From contig NZ_CAHLAR010000003.1 of NCBI RefSeq assembly GCF_903652925.1, forward strand, positions 743,728 through 807,727: a DNA stretch of 64,000 bases. The letters run 5' to 3'. The notes under the pieces were generated by a model that was not told the DNA's origin, searched no databases, and saw nothing but the letters and a program-made list of their open reading frames with translations. The position numbers were made by a program, and so were the translations under genes. The stretch's first letter is position 1. Each line of letters begins with the position of its first letter. This DNA is from Achromobacter anxifer (GTDB taxonomy: Bacteria; Pseudomonadota; Gammaproteobacteria; Burkholderiales; Burkholderiaceae_B). Of the stretch, positions 24,118 through 34,987 are shown one piece after another.

Positions 24118-27100
24118 ATGAGCTCCCAAATTCGCATCGTTGGCGCCCGCCAGAACAATCTCAAGAACCTGGACCTGACCATCGCCACCGGCGAACTGGT
24201 CGTCGTGACCGGCGTGTCGGGGTCCGGCAAAAGTTCGCTGGCCTTTGACACCCTGTACGCCGAGGGGCAGCGGCGGTATGTGGAAACCTTCTCGCCCTAT
24301 GCGCGCCAGTTCCTGGACCGCATGGACAAGCCGCAGGTGGACCGCATCGAAGGCATCCTGCCCGCCATCGCCATCGACCAGACCAATCCGGTGCGCAGCT
24401 CGCGCAGCACGGTCGGCACGATGACCGAACTGAACGACCACCTGAAGCTGCTGTTCGCGCGCGGCGCGAAGCTGTATTGCCGCGGCTGCGGCAAGGTGGT
24501 GCGGCGCGACACCCCGGATTCCATCTACCACTCGCTGGCCGAACGCGCCGCCGTGGCCGGCGACCCGCGGCTGGTGGTGACCTTCCCCATCGCCGTGCCC
24601 GCCAACTTCACCGAGGAAGAAGTGCGCGGCTTCCTGGAGCAGCAGGGCTACACCCGCGTGCACGCCGAGGAAACCGCCGCGCCGCGCGCCGCCGCCCCGG
24701 CCAAGGGCGCCAAGAAGGCCAAGGCCGCGAAGGCCGGCACGGAATCGCGCCGCATCCTGCACGTGATCCAGGACCGCTTCCGCTTCGCCGGCACCGAACG
24801 CGAACGCGTCATGGAAGCGCTGGACACCGCATTGCGCATGGGCGCCGGCCACCTGGCCGTGTACGTCATGGACGCGGAAGGCGGCAACGCCCACATCTGG
24901 AAGTACAGCGACCGCCTGCATTGCGCCGACTGCGACATCGAATACACCGATCCGCTGCCCAGCAGCTTCTCGTTCAATTCGCCGCTGGGCGCCTGCGAAG
25001 CCTGCCGCGGCTTCGGCCGCGTGATCGGCATCGATTTCGGCCTGGTCATCCCGGACGAAAACAAGACCCTGCTGGAAGGCGCCATCAAGCCCTGGACGAC
25101 CCCGTCGTACAAGGAATGCCAGGACGAATTGCAGAAGTACGCGCCCAAGGCCGGCGTGCCGCTGGGCGTGCCCTGGAAGAAGCTGAGCGAAGAACACAAG
25201 CGCTGGGTGCTGTACGGCACGCCCGACTGGAAGGGCGGCAACGACGCTTGGAAGCACCAATGGTACGGCGTGCAGCGCTTCTTCGACTGGCTCGAAACCA
25301 AGGCCTACAAGATGCACGTGCGCGTGCTGCTGTCGAAGTACCGCAGCTACACGCCCTGCCCCACCTGCAACGGCGCGCGCCTCAAGCCCGACGCGCTGCT
25401 CTGGCGCCTGGGCACCAAGGAAGAAGCCGACACCGTGCTGCCGCCGGAAGACGGCCGCTACAAGCGCTTCATGCCCGTGGGCGCCAACTGGAGCCGCGAA
25501 CAGCTCGACAACCTGGGCGGCCTGTCCATCCATGACGTGATGCTGCTGCCCATCGAACGCGTGCGGACCTTCTTCGACACGCTGTCGTTCTCCGGCGCGC
25601 TGGACGCCGCCACCGACCTGCTCATGACCGAAGTGCGCGCGCGCCTCAAGTTCCTGTGCGACGTGGGCCTGGGCTACCTGACGCTGGACCGCCAGAGCCG
25701 CACGCTGTCGGGCGGCGAAGTGCAGCGCATCAACCTGACCACGGCGCTGGGCACCTCGCTGGTGAACACGCTGTTCGTGCTGGACGAGCCGTCCATCGGC
25801 CTGCACCCGCGCGACATGCACCGCGTGGTCGAAGTCATGCACCGCCTGCGCAACGCCGGCAACACGCTGGTGGTGGTGGAGCACGATCCGCAGGTCATGG
25901 TGGCCGCGGACCGCATCATCGACATCGGCCCCGGCCCCGGCGAACGCGGCGGCCAGATCGTGTTCGACGGCACCCCGGCCCAGCTGCGCGCGGCGCGCAC
26001 GCTGACGGGCGACTACCTGGGCGGCCGCCAACGCGTGGAAGCGCCGCGCCCCATGCCGGTGGCGGCGAACACGCCGCGCCTGCTGCTGGAAGGCGTCAGC
26101 GCCCACAACCTGAAGAACGTCTCCGTCGAGCTGCCGCTGGGCCGCCTGGTCTGCGTGACCGGCGTGTCCGGCTCGGGCAAGTCCACCCTGGTGCAGGACG
26201 TGCTCTACCCCGCCCTGCTCAAGCAGAAGGGCAAGCCCTCGGAAGCGCCGGGCGCCTTCGAACGCCTGCTGGGCGCCGAGCAGATCGCCGAAGTGGTCAT
26301 GGTGGACCAGACCCCCATCGGCAAGACCGCGCGCTCGAATCCGGCCAGCTACGTGGGCGCGTTCGACGCGATCCGCAAGCTGTTCGCCCAGGCGCCGCTG
26401 GCGCGCGAACGCGCCTACACGGCCGGCACCTTCAGCTTCAACGGCGGCGACGGCCGCTGCCCCACCTGCGGCGGCACCGGCTTCGAACACGTGGAAATGC
26501 AGTTCCTGTCCGACGTGTACCTGCGCTGCCCGGACTGCGACGGCAAGCGTTTCCGCCCCGAAGTGCTGGAAGTGCGCGTCGAACACCTGGGCAAGAGCGC
26601 GTCCATCGATGAAGTGCTGGAGATGACGGTCAGCGAGGCGCTGGACTTCTTCAAGGGCCTGCGCGACGTGCAGACCGGCCTTGCGCCGCTGGCCGACGTG
26701 GGCCTGGAATACGTGCGGCTGGGCCAGCCCGTGCCCACCCTGTCGGGCGGCGAGGCGCAGCGCCTGAAGCTGGCCGGCCACCTGGCCGAAGCGGCGCGCA
26801 GCGGCATCTCCACCGCCAAGGTCGCCAAGAAGGGCAGCCTGTTCCTGTTCGATGAACCCACCACCGGCCTGCACTTTGACGACGTGGCGCGGCTGATGCG
26901 CGCGTTCCGCAAGCTGCTGGCCGCCGGCCACACGCTGCTGGTCATCGAGCACAACCTGGACGTGATCCGCGCGGCCGACTGGCTGATCGACCTGGGCCCC
27001 GAAGGCGGCGACGCCGGCGGCCTGGTCATCGGCGTCGGCACGCCGCAGGACCTGATGGACAACCCCAACTCGCACACCGGCGCCGCCCTGCGCGACTACG

Positions 27101-29880
27101 AGGTCAGCATCCTGCCGGCCGACGTGGTCGTCAGCACCGACGCCGACGCGCAGGAAGTCGAGCAGGCGGGCCTGACCGCTCGCATCGCCGAGCCGGGCGA
27201 GGCCTACGACGCGGACGCGGGCCGGCCGCTGCAATCCCTGATGCGCGAGCGCCGCCAGGCCAATATGGCGATCGAGATCCGCAACGCGCGCGAGCACAAC
27301 CTGAAGAACGTCAGCGTGGAAATTCCGCGCGACAAGTTCACCGTCATCACCGGCGTGTCCGGCTCGGGCAAGTCCACGCTGGCCTTCGACATCCTCTTCA
27401 ACGAGGGGCAGCGCCGCTACCTGGAATCGCTCAACGCCTACGCCCGCGCCATCGTGCAGCCGGCCGGCAAACCGGACGTGGACGCCATCTTCGGCATCCC
27501 GCCCACGGTCGCCATCGAACAGCGCACCAGCCGCGGCGGACGCAAGTCCACCGTGGCCACGATGACGGAAATCCATCATTTCCTGCGCCTGCTGTACGTC
27601 AAGCTGGGCACGCAGTACTGCCCGGACTGCAACGTCGCGGTGGAGCCGCAGAACACGGACCAGATCGTGGCGCGCCTGCTGCGCGAGCACAAGGGCGAGC
27701 ACATCGGCCTGCTGGCGCCGCTGGTCACCGCCCGCAAGGGCTATTACACGGACCTGGCCAAATGGGCCGGCTCCAAGGGCCACTCGCACCTGCGCGTGGA
27801 CGGCGAGTTCATCCCCGTGGCCCCGTGGCCGCGGCTGGACCGCTACAAGGAACACACCATCGAACTGCCGATCGCGGACGTGGTGGTGGACCCGGCCAAT
27901 GAGGCCGAACTGCGCGCCGCGGTCAAGAATGCGCTGGAAAACGGCCAGGGCGTGATGTCGGTGGTCTGGCCCGTGAACAAGCTGCACGAGGCGCTGGACA
28001 GCGACCTGCAGCAGCAGCACTTCTCGGTCAAGCGCGCCTGCCCGTCCTGCGGCACCAGCTTCCCCGAACCCGACCCGCGCCTGTTCTCGTACAACTCCAA
28101 GCACGGCTGGTGCACTGGCTGCTACGGCACCGGCCTGCAATTGCAAGGTTTCGACGAGGAGCAGACCGGCGAGGAAACCGCCTGGAACGCGTGGTACGAA
28201 GGCGAAGCCAAGCCCTGCACGCAATGCGACGGACAGCGCCTGAACCGCGTGGCCCGCGCCGTGCGCTGGCGCGACAAGTCCATCGCGGAACTGGCCTCGC
28301 TGCCGGTGTCGGACGCGCATACCTTCTTCACCGGCCTGGTGGCGCGCGGCCGCGAAGGCGAGATCGCCCGCGACATCCTCACGGAAATCCGCGGACGCCT
28401 GAACTTCATGCAAGAGGTCGGGCTGAACTACCTGGCGCTGGACCGGGCCGCGCCCACGCTGTCTGGCGGCGAGGCGCAGCGCATCCGCCTGGCCGCGCAG
28501 CTGGGTTCCAATCTGCAAGGCGTGTGCTACGTGCTGGACGAGCCGACCATCGGCCTGCACCCGCGCGACAACCGCATCCTGCTGGACGCGCTGGCGCGCC
28601 TGGAAGGCAACGGCAACACGCTGGTGGTGGTGGAGCACGACGACGACACCATCCGCCGCGCCTCGCACATCATCGACATCGGCCCGGGCGCGGGCATCCG
28701 CGGCGGCCGCGTGGTGGCCCAGGGCAGCGCGCAGGACTTGATCGAAGCGCCCGAATCCGTCACCGGCCGCTATCTGGCCAAGCCCTTGCAGCATCCGCTG
28801 CAAGGCCGCCGGCCGGTCGAGGCCGACACGCCCATGATCGAGATCAAGGGCGCGCGCCTGCACAACCTGCGCAGCGTGGACGCGAAGATCCCGGTGGGCC
28901 GCCTGAGCGTGGTGACCGGCGTGTCGGGCTCGGGCAAGTCCACCCTGGCGCGCGAAGTGCTGCTGGACAACCTGATGCAGGCCGTGTCGCAAGGCAAGGC
29001 GCCGGGCTGGGCGGGCTGCGACAGCATCAAGGGCTGGGAAGCCATCGACCGCGTGCTGGAAGTGGACCAGACGCCCATCGGCAAGACGCCGCGCTCCTGC
29101 CCGGCGACCTACGTGGGTTTCTGGGACGACGTGCGCAAGCAGTTCGCCGATACCCGCGAAGCGCGCATGCGCGGCTGGACGGCGGCGCGCTTCTCGTTCA
29201 ACACCGGCGACGGCCGCTGCCCGATCTGCGAAGGCCAGGGCATGCGCACCATCGAAATGAACTTCCTGCCTGACGTGAAGGTGCCCTGCGACGCCTGCAA
29301 CGGCGCGCGCTTCAACAACGACACCCTCAGCGTGCAGATGCGCGGCAAGAACGCCGGCGAACTGCTGGCCATGGAAGTGGACGACGCCATCGCCTACTTC
29401 GCGGCGCACCCCAAGATCCACCGCCCCTTGCAGCTGATGCAGGACGTGGGCCTGGGCTACCTGACGCTGGGCCAGCCCTCGCCCACCCTGTCGGGCGGCG
29501 AGGCGCAGCGCATCAAGCTGGTGACCGAGCTGTCCAAGGCCCGCCTGACCGACGGCCTGATCAAGACCGGCCGCGCCTCGCGCATCCCGCACACGCTGTA
29601 CGTGCTGGACGAGCCCACCGTGGGTCTGTCGATGGCCGACGTGGAAAAGCTGATCCACGTGCTGCACCGCCTGGTGGAAGCCGGCAACACCGTGGTGGTG
29701 ATCGAGCACAACCTGGACGTGATCGCCGAAGCCGACTGGCTGCTGGACCTGGGCCCCGAAGGCGGCACGGGCGGCGGCAAGCTGGTGGGCGAAGGCTCGC
29801 CGGAACACGTCATGACCCTGAGCGACCATTCCCACACGGGACGGGTCCTGAAGGAATTCCTGGCCCATCAACAGCAGTAG
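24118..29880 (+). CDS. uvrA: Double-length excinuclease ABC subunit A (two UvrA units in one chain)
   Basis: A 1920-residue protein, about twice the 940 residues of ordinary UvrA. Two complete UvrA-like units meet near residue 1050 ([16 protein letters not shown]). All four Walker A loops GVSGSGKS are intact, starting at residues 32, 682, 1079 and 1601. Four LSGGE signatures are also present (the first followed by VQR, the others by AQR). Zinc-module cysteines are kept in both halves (for example CPTCGG...CPDC and CPICEG...CDAC). UvrA detects bulky DNA lesions and loads UvrB; ordinary UvrA works as a homodimer, so this chain may act as a built-in dimer. Such long UvrAs occur in other bacteria, often beside a normal uvrA elsewhere. 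An SOS box precedes it. Confidence 0.93.
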   Translation: MSSQIRIVGARQNNLKNLDLTIATGELVVVTGVSGSGKSSLAFDTLYAEGQRRYVETFSPYARQFLDRMDKPQVDRIEGILPAIAIDQTNPVRSSRSTVGTMTELNDHLKLLFARGAKLYCRGCGKVVRRDTPDSIYHSLAERAAVAGDPRLVVTFPIAVPANFTEEEVRGFLEQQGYTRVHAEETAAPRAAAPAKGAKKAKAAKAGTESRRILHVIQDRFRFAGTERERVMEALDTALRMGAGHLAVYVMDAEGGNAHIWKYSDRLHCADCDIEYTDPLPSSFSFNSPLGACEACRGFGRVIGIDFGLVIPDENKTLLEGAIKPWTTPSYKECQDELQKYAPKAGVPLGVPWKKLSEEHKRWVLYGTPDWKGGNDAWKHQWYGVQRFFDWLETKAYKMHVRVLLSKYRSYTPCPTCNGARLKPDALLWRLGTKEEADTVLPPEDGRYKRFMPVGANWSREQLDNLGGLSIHDVMLLPIERVRTFFDTLSFSGALDAATDLLMTEVRARLKFLCDVGLGYLTLDRQSRTLSGGEVQRINLTTALGTSLVNTLFVLDEPSIGLHPRDMHRVVEVMHRLRNAGNTLVVVEHDPQVMVAADRIIDIGPGPGERGGQIVFDGTPAQLRAARTLTGDYLGGRQRVEAPRPMPVAANTPRLLLEGVSAHNLKNVSVELPLGRLVCVTGVSGSGKSTLVQDVLYPALLKQKGKPSEAPGAFERLLGAEQIAEVVMVDQTPIGKTARSNPASYVGAFDAIRKLFAQAPLARERAYTAGTFSFNGGDGRCPTCGGTGFEHVEMQFLSDVYLRCPDCDGKRFRPEVLEVRVEHLGKSASIDEVLEMTVSEALDFFKGLRDVQTGLAPLADVGLEYVRLGQPVPTLSGGEAQRLKLAGHLAEAARSGISTAKVAKKGSLFLFDEPTTGLHFDDVARLMRAFRKLLAAGHTLLVIEHNLDVIRAADWLIDLGPEGGDAGGLVIGVGTPQDLMDNPNSHTGAALRDYEVSILPADVVVSTDADAQEVEQAGLTARIAEPGEAYDADAGRPLQSLMRERRQANMAIEIRNAREHNLKNVSVEIPRDKFTVITGVSGSGKSTLAFDILFNEGQRRYLESLNAYARAIVQPAGKPDVDAIFGIPPTVAIEQRTSRGGRKSTVATMTEIHHFLRLLYVKLGTQYCPDCNVAVEPQNTDQIVARLLREHKGEHIGLLAPLVTARKGYYTDLAKWAGSKGHSHLRVDGEFIPVAPWPRLDRYKEHTIELPIADVVVDPANEAELRAAVKNALENGQGVMSVVWPVNKLHEALDSDLQQQHFSVKRACPSCGTSFPEPDPRLFSYNSKHGWCTGCYGTGLQLQGFDEEQTGEETAWNAWYEGEAKPCTQCDGQRLNRVARAVRWRDKSIAELASLPVSDAHTFFTGLVARGREGEIARDILTEIRGRLNFMQEVGLNYLALDRAAPTLSGGEAQRIRLAAQLGSNLQGVCYVLDEPTIGLHPRDNRILLDALARLEGNGNTLVVVEHDDDTIRRASHIIDIGPGAGIRGGRVVAQGSAQDLIEAPESVTGRYLAKPLQHPLQGRRPVEADTPMIEIKGARLHNLRSVDAKIPVGRLSVVTGVSGSGKSTLAREVLLDNLMQAVSQGKAPGWAGCDSIKGWEAIDRVLEVDQTPIGKTPRSCPATYVGFWDDVRKQFADTREARMRGWTAARFSFNTGDGRCPICEGQGMRTIEMNFLPDVKVPCDACNGARFNNDTLSVQMRGKNAGELLAMEVDDAIAYFAAHPKIHRPLQLMQDVGLGYLTLGQPSPTLSGGEAQRIKLVTELSKARLTDGLIKTGRASRIPHTLYVLDEPTVGLSMADVEKLIHVLHRLVEAGNTVVVIEHNLDVIAEADWLLDLGPEGGTGGGKLVGEGSPEHVMTLSDHSHTGRVLKEFLAHQQQ

Positions 29881-29885
29881 GCAGC

Positions 29886-31022
29886 ATGGAATGTCGTTTT
29901 GAAGACCGGCTGGCCGGCCGCGCGCTGCGATTCGAGGGCTTTTGCTCGCGGATCGAGGCGCGCGCCGCCGCCGAGGTCGGCCCTGCCCTGGCCGCGATCG
30001 AGGCGCAGCGGCGGCAGGGCCGCTGGATCGCCCTGTTGCTGGATTACGAGCTGGGCGAATGGCTGTTGCCGGAAGCCGCCATGGCGCCGCCCACAGGCCC
30101 CTGGACGCCGCCGCGCGCTGACGGCACGCCGCGCCTGACGGCGCTGGTTTTCGAGCGCAAGCATGACGAAGCGCCCTGGGACGCGCCAGCGCCTGGCAGC
30201 GCGCCGGCCGCCATCAGCCTGCCCGCCCCCCGCATGACCGAGGCGGACTATGTGCATCAGATCGAGGCCATCCGCGGGCTGATCGGCGACGGCGAGCTGT
30301 ATCAGGTGAACTACACCCAGCCGCTGGACCTGCAGTTCCAGGGCGACGCGGCCGCGCTATACCGGCGCATCGCCGCCCGCAACCCGGTGGCGCACGGCGC
30401 CTACATCCAGGACGGCGCGCGCACGGTGCTGTCGTTTTCGCCCGAGCTGTTCGTGCGCCGCAACGGCCCGCGCCTGACCACGCGCCCCATGAAGGGCACC
30501 GCTCCGCGCCACCCCGATCCGGCCGAGGACGAACGACTGGGCCAGGCGCTGCTGGCCAGCGAAAAAAACCGCGCAGAGAACCTCATGATCGTGGACCTGC
30601 TGCGCAACGACCTGGGCCGGTTGGCCGAACCGGGCTCGGTGCGGGTGGATGCGCTGTTCTCGCTGGAGCGCTATCCCACGGTCTGGACCATGACGTCCAC
30701 GGTATCGGCGCTGGCGCCGGACGCCTCGCTGGAAGACGTGCTGCGCGCGCTGTTCCCCTGCGGCTCGATCACTGGCGCCCCCAAGGTGGCTGCCATGCGC
30801 CGCATCCGCCAGATGGAGCCCGCGCCGCGCGGCCTGTATTGCGGCAGCATCGGCTGGCTGGCGCCCGACGGCGACTTCTCGCTGAATGTCGCGATCCGCA
30901 CCCTGGTGCTGGACGCGGACGGCCATGGCGTCTACAGCGTGGGCGGCGGCATCGTGCACGATTCGGACCCGGCCGAGGAATGGCAGGAATGCCACTGGAA
31001 GGCCCGCATCCTGCGGACCTGA
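29886..31022 (+). CDS. pabB: Aminodeoxychorismate synthase component I
   Basis: A 378-residue chorismate-binding enzyme, shorter than anthranilate synthase I. Key motifs are LYQVNYTQPLDL, TRPMKGTAPRH, ASEKNRAENLMIVDLLRNDLGR, and PCGSITGAPK, the last typical of PabB. It makes 4-amino-4-deoxychorismate for folate synthesis together with a glutaminase. It starts 5 bp after uvrA and is followed by a lyase-like gene completing the p-aminobenzoate route. Confidence 0.9.
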   Translation: MECRFEDRLAGRALRFEGFCSRIEARAAAEVGPALAAIEAQRRQGRWIALLLDYELGEWLLPEAAMAPPTGPWTPPRADGTPRLTALVFERKHDEAPWDAPAPGSAPAAISLPAPRMTEADYVHQIEAIRGLIGDGELYQVNYTQPLDLQFQGDAAALYRRIAARNPVAHGAYIQDGARTVLSFSPELFVRRNGPRLTTRPMKGTAPRHPDPAEDERLGQALLASEKNRAENLMIVDLLRNDLGRLAEPGSVRVDALFSLERYPTVWTMTSTVSALAPDASLEDVLRALFPCGSITGAPKVAAMRRIRQMEPAPRGLYCGSIGWLAPDGDFSLNVAIRTLVLDADGHGVYSVGGGIVHDSDPAEEWQECHWKARILRT

Positions 31023-31092
31023 GTCCGGCACGCCGCCATCGGTAGTAGGATAGAGCGCGGCCGCAGCGTACCCATAGACCCAGGAGAGTCCC

Positions 31093-31725
31093 ATGCAACC
31101 CGAACTGATCGAGACCATCCTGGTCGATGCCGAACGCCGGGTGCCGCTGCTGGCGCGCCACCTGAAGCGGCTGGAAGCGTCCTGCAAGGCGCTGGGCTAT
31201 GGCTGGGGCGGCCGGGCCGTCGAAGCCGACATCATGATCACCGCGCTGGGCGTGTCCACGCCCGGGCCGCACCGCCTGCGCCTGCTGGTGGCGCGCGACG
31301 GCAGCCGCAGCATCCAGACGGCGCCGCTGCCGCCCCTGCCCGCGGTGCAGGAAGCCATGCTGGCGCCCGAAGCGCTGCGTTCGTCCGAACCGCTGCTGCG
31401 CTACAAGACCACCTACCGCCCCTGGTACACCAAGACGATCGAATGGCTGCCCTCGCATCCGCACATCTTCGATCTGCTCTATCTGAATGAACGCGGCGAA
31501 CTCTGCGAAGGCAGCCGCAGCAACGTCTATCTGCGCCTGGACGGTGACTGGTACACGCCGCCCGTGGACAGCGGCTGTCTGCCCGGCGTGCAGCGCGCCG
31601 AACTGCTGGACACGGAACAGGTGGAAGAGCGCGTCCTGACCCTGGCCGACCTGCATGCCGCCGACGAGGTCCGCCTGTCCAATGCGCTGCGCGGCTGGTT
31701 TCCCGTGGTGCTGCGCGAAGCCTAG
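31093..31725 (+). CDS. pabC: Class IV PLP-dependent enzyme, probable aminodeoxychorismate lyase
   Basis: A 210-residue class IV aminotransferase-fold protein. The PLP Lys is probably that of LLRYKTTYRP, and CEGSRSNVYL plus SGCLPGVQR bind the cofactor phosphate. It is shorter than most PabC proteins (about 270), but the core is complete. It lies 70 bp downstream of pabB, supporting 4-amino-4-deoxychorismate lyase, which yields p-aminobenzoate and pyruvate. The stop codon lies inside an 11-bp palindrome arm. Confidence 0.82.
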   Translation: MQPELIETILVDAERRVPLLARHLKRLEASCKALGYGWGGRAVEADIMITALGVSTPGPHRLRLLVARDGSRSIQTAPLPPLPAVQEAMLAPEALRSSEPLLRYKTTYRPWYTKTIEWLPSHPHIFDLLYLNERGELCEGSRSNVYLRLDGDWYTPPVDSGCLPGVQRAELLDTEQVEERVLTLADLHAADEVRLSNALRGWFPVVLREA

Positions 31726-31764
31726 GGCCTGTTCACACTAGAAGGGGCCTTGCACAGGCCCTAG
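31722..31764. terminator. Palindrome containing both stop codons of a convergent gene pair
   Basis: Perfect arms CTAGGGCCTGT (31722-31732) and ACAGGCCCTAG (31754-31764) are separated by 21 bp. The left arm carries the pabC stop, the right arm the LysR stop. It reads the same in both directions and may end or stabilise both transcripts. There is no T-run. Confidence 0.6.
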
Positions 31765-32663
31765 TCCGCGAACTCGTCCACCACCACCTGCCGCAGCCAC
31801 TGGTTGGCCGGCTCGCGATGATTCCGGGCGTGCCAGAACACATTGATAACGGACTCCGGGATCTTCACCGGACAGGGCGCGGTCGCCAGGCCGAACGGCC
31901 CGCAGGCGCAGTCGGCGAAACGCTGTGGCACCACCGCGATCATGTCGGTGGCGGCCAGCACCGGCCCCACCGCGATGAAGTGCGGCACGGTCAGGCGCAG
32001 GCGCCGCCGGATGCCTGCCTGTTCGATCACCTGGTCCACCACGCCATGGCCGGTGCCCTCCGACGCGATGGCCACATGCTCGGCGGCGCGGAACTGCCGG
32101 GCGGAAACGCCGGTGCGCGCCAGGGGGTGGTCGCGGCGGAAGATGCACACGTAGGGCTGGCGGAACAGCTGGCGCTGGAAGAAGCCGGTCTTCAAGTCAG
32201 GCAAGAAGCCCATGGCCAGGTCGATGCGGCCGCGCTCCATCTCGTCCTTCACGTCGATCGAGGTGGTGCGCACGGTGCGCACCGTCACGCCCGGCGCGGC
32301 GCGGTCCAGCGCGCGCATCAGCCGCGGCAGGAAATAGGTCTCGCCCACGTCGTTCACGCCGATCACGAAGGCGCGCCCGCTGTGCGCCGGGTCGAAGGCG
32401 GCGCGAGCGTTCAGGGTGCTGTGCAGCGCCTCCAGCGCCGCGGCGATGGGCTGCGCCAGATCCTGCGCGTAGGGCGTGGGCACCATGCCGCGCGAGGTCC
32501 GCAGGAACAGCTCATCGCCCAGCAGCTTGCGCAGCCGGCCCAGCGCGTTGCTGACGCCGGGCTGCGAAATGCCCAGGCTCTCGGCCACGGCGGACACCCG
32601 GCCGTGCTTGCGCAGTTCGTTGAAGACGACCAGCAGGTTCAGATCCACGTCTTGCAGGTTCAT
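31761..32663 (-). CDS. LysR-family regulator, NahR/NagR-like
   Basis: A 300-residue regulator. The N-terminus MNLQDVDLNLLVVFNELRKHGRVS is characteristic of the NahR/NodD/LinR branch; the helix-turn-helix follows (AESLGISQPGVSNALGRLRK). The start at 32663 was chosen over one eight codons upstream because GGAGG sits 7 bp before it. NahR/NagR proteins activate salicylate-induced catabolic operons. It is divergent from the second oxygenase set, and a site close to the NahR consensus lies between them. The inducer may be salicylate, anthranilate or a related acid. Confidence 0.88.
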   Translation of the reverse strand: MNLQDVDLNLLVVFNELRKHGRVSAVAESLGISQPGVSNALGRLRKLLGDELFLRTSRGMVPTPYAQDLAQPIAAALEALHSTLNARAAFDPAHSGRAFVIGVNDVGETYFLPRLMRALDRAAPGVTVRTVRTTSIDVKDEMERGRIDLAMGFLPDLKTGFFQRQLFRQPYVCIFRRDHPLARTGVSARQFRAAEHVAIASEGTGHGVVDQVIEQAGIRRRLRLTVPHFIAVGPVLAATDMIAVVPQRFADCACGPFGLATAPCPVKIPESVINVFWHARNHREPANQWLRQVVVDEFAD

Positions 32664-32681
32664 GCGCTTGCCTCCACCAAT

Positions 32682-32696
32682 ATTCATTCTGGTGAT
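32682..32696 (+). promoter_or_regulatory. NahR/NagR-type binding site
   Basis: ATTCATTCTGGTGAT matches 13 of 15 positions of the NahR consensus as I remember it (ATTCACGCT-N2-TGAT), counting the two N positions. It lies 19 bp upstream of the regulator start, in the divergent spacer that also drives the oxygenase genes. Confidence 0.65.
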
Positions 32697-32874
32697 TTAT
32701 CTCATTAAGCAGATTCTATTTATTTATTTCGCAGCCTGCCCGATGATGTGACAAACGCCTGCGCCCATGCCGCGCCGGCTCTGCCGGACCGCTCCCGCGG
32801 CCCGCCGAACCAAGGAGACACGCCATGCGTACCTGTACGCGTCCCGCCGCCGCGCCCTGTAGCCGGAGCGGATC

Positions 32875-34134
32875 ATGAACGCCCCCGAGCAACCCATTCA
32901 ATTCGCCCCGCGCTGGCAGGACGACGGCTCCCACCGCATTCCCTTCGGCGTCTACACGGACGCCGCGCTGCACCAGCGCGAACTGGAGCGGTTCTTCTAC
33001 CGCGCGCACTGGAGCTACGTGGGCCTGGAAGCCGAGATCCCGAATCCGGGCGACTTCAAGCGCACCACCGTGGGCGAGCGCTCCGTCATCCTGCTGCGCG
33101 ACAACGAGGGCCAGGTGCGCGTGGTGGAAAACGTATGCGCGCACCGCGGCGTGCAGTTCTGCCGCGAACGCTCCGGCAACCGCAGCGAATTCGTCTGTCC
33201 TTACCACCAGTGGAACTACGACCTGCAAGGCAATCTGATCGGGGTGCCGTTCCGCCGCGGCGTGAAGCAGGACGGCAAGGTCAACGGCGGCATGCCGCCC
33301 GATTTCAAGCCGGAAGAACACGGCCTGACCAAGCTTGCCGTGGCCTGCCGCAACGGCGTGGTGTTCGCCTCATTCGACCATGAGGTCGAGCCGCTGGAAG
33401 ACTATCTGGGGCCCGACATCCTGCACTACTTCGACCGCGTCTTCGACGGCCGCGAACTGGTGATCCACGGCTACAGCCGTCAGCGCATCCCGGGCAACTG
33501 GAAGCTGATGCAGGAGAACATCAAGGACCCCTACCATCCCGGCCTGCTGCACACCTGGTTCGTCACCTTCGGCCTGTGGCGGGCGGACAACCGGTCCGAA
33601 CTGAAAATGGACCGCCACTTCCGCCACGCCGCGATGATCTCGACCCGCGGCCAGGGCGGCAAGGGCAGCGTGACCAGCGGCGTGTCCAGCTTCAAGGAAC
33701 AGATGTCGCTGAACGACGACCGCTTCCTGGACATCGTGCCCGAGCCCTGGTGGAACGGCCCCACCGCCGTGCTGATGACGCTGTTCCCCAGCGTCATCAT
33801 CCAGCAGCAGGTGAACTCGCTGTCCACGCGCCACATCCAACCGGTGGGCCACGACGCCTTCGATTTCGTCTGGACGCATTTCGGCTTCGCCGACGATACG
33901 CCCGAGATGACGCGCCGCCGGCTGCGCCAGGCCAATCTGTTCGGCCCCGCGGGCTTCGTGTCGGCGGACGACGGCGAGGTCATCGAGTTCTCGCAAGCGG
34001 GCTTCGAGCAGAAGCCCTGGCACCGCAGCGTGGCGGAACTGGGCGGCAAGACCGCCGAGAACACCGAACACATGGTCACCGAAACGCTGATCCGCGGCAT
34101 GTACGCGTATTGGCGCCGGGTCATGGAGGCCTGA
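32875..34134 (+). CDS. Rieske oxygenase alpha subunit, anthranilate dioxygenase/salicylate 5-hydroxylase type
   Basis: A 419-residue catalytic subunit. Rieske ligands are Cys88-His90 and Cys108-His111; the mononuclear iron site is Asp218, His221, His226 in [10 protein letters not shown]. The overall pattern, including [18 protein letters not shown], recalls NagG (salicylate 5-hydroxylase) and AndAc (three-component anthranilate dioxygenase). It hydroxylates an aromatic acid with O2 and electrons from the ferredoxin encoded two genes on. If the first locus of the window releases anthranilate, this set would be the logical next step. Substrate choice between anthranilate and salicylate cannot be made from sequence alone. 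A 180-bp leader precedes it. Confidence 0.9.
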   Translation: MNAPEQPIQFAPRWQDDGSHRIPFGVYTDAALHQRELERFFYRAHWSYVGLEAEIPNPGDFKRTTVGERSVILLRDNEGQVRVVENVCAHRGVQFCRERSGNRSEFVCPYHQWNYDLQGNLIGVPFRRGVKQDGKVNGGMPPDFKPEEHGLTKLAVACRNGVVFASFDHEVEPLEDYLGPDILHYFDRVFDGRELVIHGYSRQRIPGNWKLMQENIKDPYHPGLLHTWFVTFGLWRADNRSELKMDRHFRHAAMISTRGQGGKGSVTSGVSSFKEQMSLNDDRFLDIVPEPWWNGPTAVLMTLFPSVIIQQQVNSLSTRHIQPVGHDAFDFVWTHFGFADDTPEMTRRRLRQANLFGPAGFVSADDGEVIEFSQAGFEQKPWHRSVAELGGKTAENTEHMVTETLIRGMYAYWRRVMEA

Positions 34135-34136
34135 AG

Positions 34137-34610
34137 ATGCTGGACTTTCCCCTCTACTACCAACTGACCTGCCTGTACAACGACTACGCCGCCGCGCTGG
34201 ACGCGGAACAGTGGGAGAAGTGGCCCGACTTCTTCATGGAAGACTGCGTGTACAAAGTGCTGCCGCGCGAGAACCACGAGCGCGGCTATCCGCTGGCGAC
34301 CATGTCCTTCGAAAGCCGCGGCATGCTGAAGGACCGCATCTACGGCGCCACCGACACCATCTTCCACGACCCCTACTACCAGCGCCACGTGGTGGGCGCG
34401 CCGCGCGTGCTGTCGGTGCAGGGCGACCGCATCGAATCCGAGGCCAACTACGCCGTGTTCCGCACCAAGCCCAGCCAGCTGACCACGGTGTTCAACGTGG
34501 GCCGCTACCTGGACGTGGTGCGGCGCGGCCCGGACGGGCTCAAGTTCGAATCGCGCTTGTGCATCTTCGACAGCGAACTCGTGCCGAATTCGCTCATCTA
34601 CCCCATCTGA
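34137..34610 (+). CDS. Rieske oxygenase beta subunit (second set)
   Basis: A 157-residue small subunit of the SnoaL-like fold. It starts [22 protein letters not shown] and has [18 protein letters not shown] and a C-terminal [10 protein letters not shown] end, as in NagH/AndAd. The ATG lies 2 bp after the alpha stop, with GGAGG 7 bp upstream inside the alpha gene, so the subunits are coupled. Confidence 0.9.
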   Translation: MLDFPLYYQLTCLYNDYAAALDAEQWEKWPDFFMEDCVYKVLPRENHERGYPLATMSFESRGMLKDRIYGATDTIFHDPYYQRHVVGAPRVLSVQGDRIESEANYAVFRTKPSQLTTVFNVGRYLDVVRRGPDGLKFESRLCIFDSELVPNSLIYPI

Positions 34611-34627
34611 ACAAGGACACGACAACC

Positions 34628-34939
34628 ATGAGCACGCAATGGATCAAGGCCATCGCGCGGGACGAGGTGCCTGAGGACGAAGTCATCGCCGTGCAGGCCG
34701 GCGGCCGCGAGATCGCGCTGTACGGCGTGGAGGGCGAGGTCTACGCCACCGCCAACCTCTGTACGCACGGCAATGCGCGGCTGTGCGACGGCTTTCTAGA
34801 GGGGCATGAGATCGAATGTCCGCTGCATCAAGGACGCTTCGACGTGCGCGACGGCCGCGCGCTCTGTTCGCCGCTGCGCGAGAACCTGGCCACCTATCCG
34901 GTCAGGATCGAGGACGGCGTGGTGTTCGTGGCCTTGTAG
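34628..34939 (+). CDS. Rieske-type ferredoxin of the second oxygenase set
   Basis: A 103-residue soluble ferredoxin. The 2Fe-2S ligands are in CTHG and CPLHQG, spaced as in NagAb/AndAb and naphthalene dioxygenase ferredoxins. It passes electrons to the alpha subunit encoded upstream. No reductase gene follows; the operon ends here, with a convergent gene 48 bp on. The reductase at 5239, or one elsewhere in the genome, would have to feed it. Confidence 0.92.
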   Translation: MSTQWIKAIARDEVPEDEVIAVQAGGREIALYGVEGEVYATANLCTHGNARLCDGFLEGHEIECPLHQGRFDVRDGRALCSPLRENLATYPVRIEDGVVFVAL

Positions 34940-34987
34940 GGCTCGGCCTTTGGCGCCGGCCCTTCAGGACCCGCGTTCAGGCTGGCC

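Noticed and set aside
24034-29871. A 1945-codon open frame antisense to uvrA
   Set aside because: It mirrors the GC-rich codon pattern of uvrA on the other strand, is rich in His/Gly/Ala/Arg without any domain, and lacks a ribosome-binding site. The same applies to the long antisense frames opposite the ior-like, fumC, amiC and other genes.
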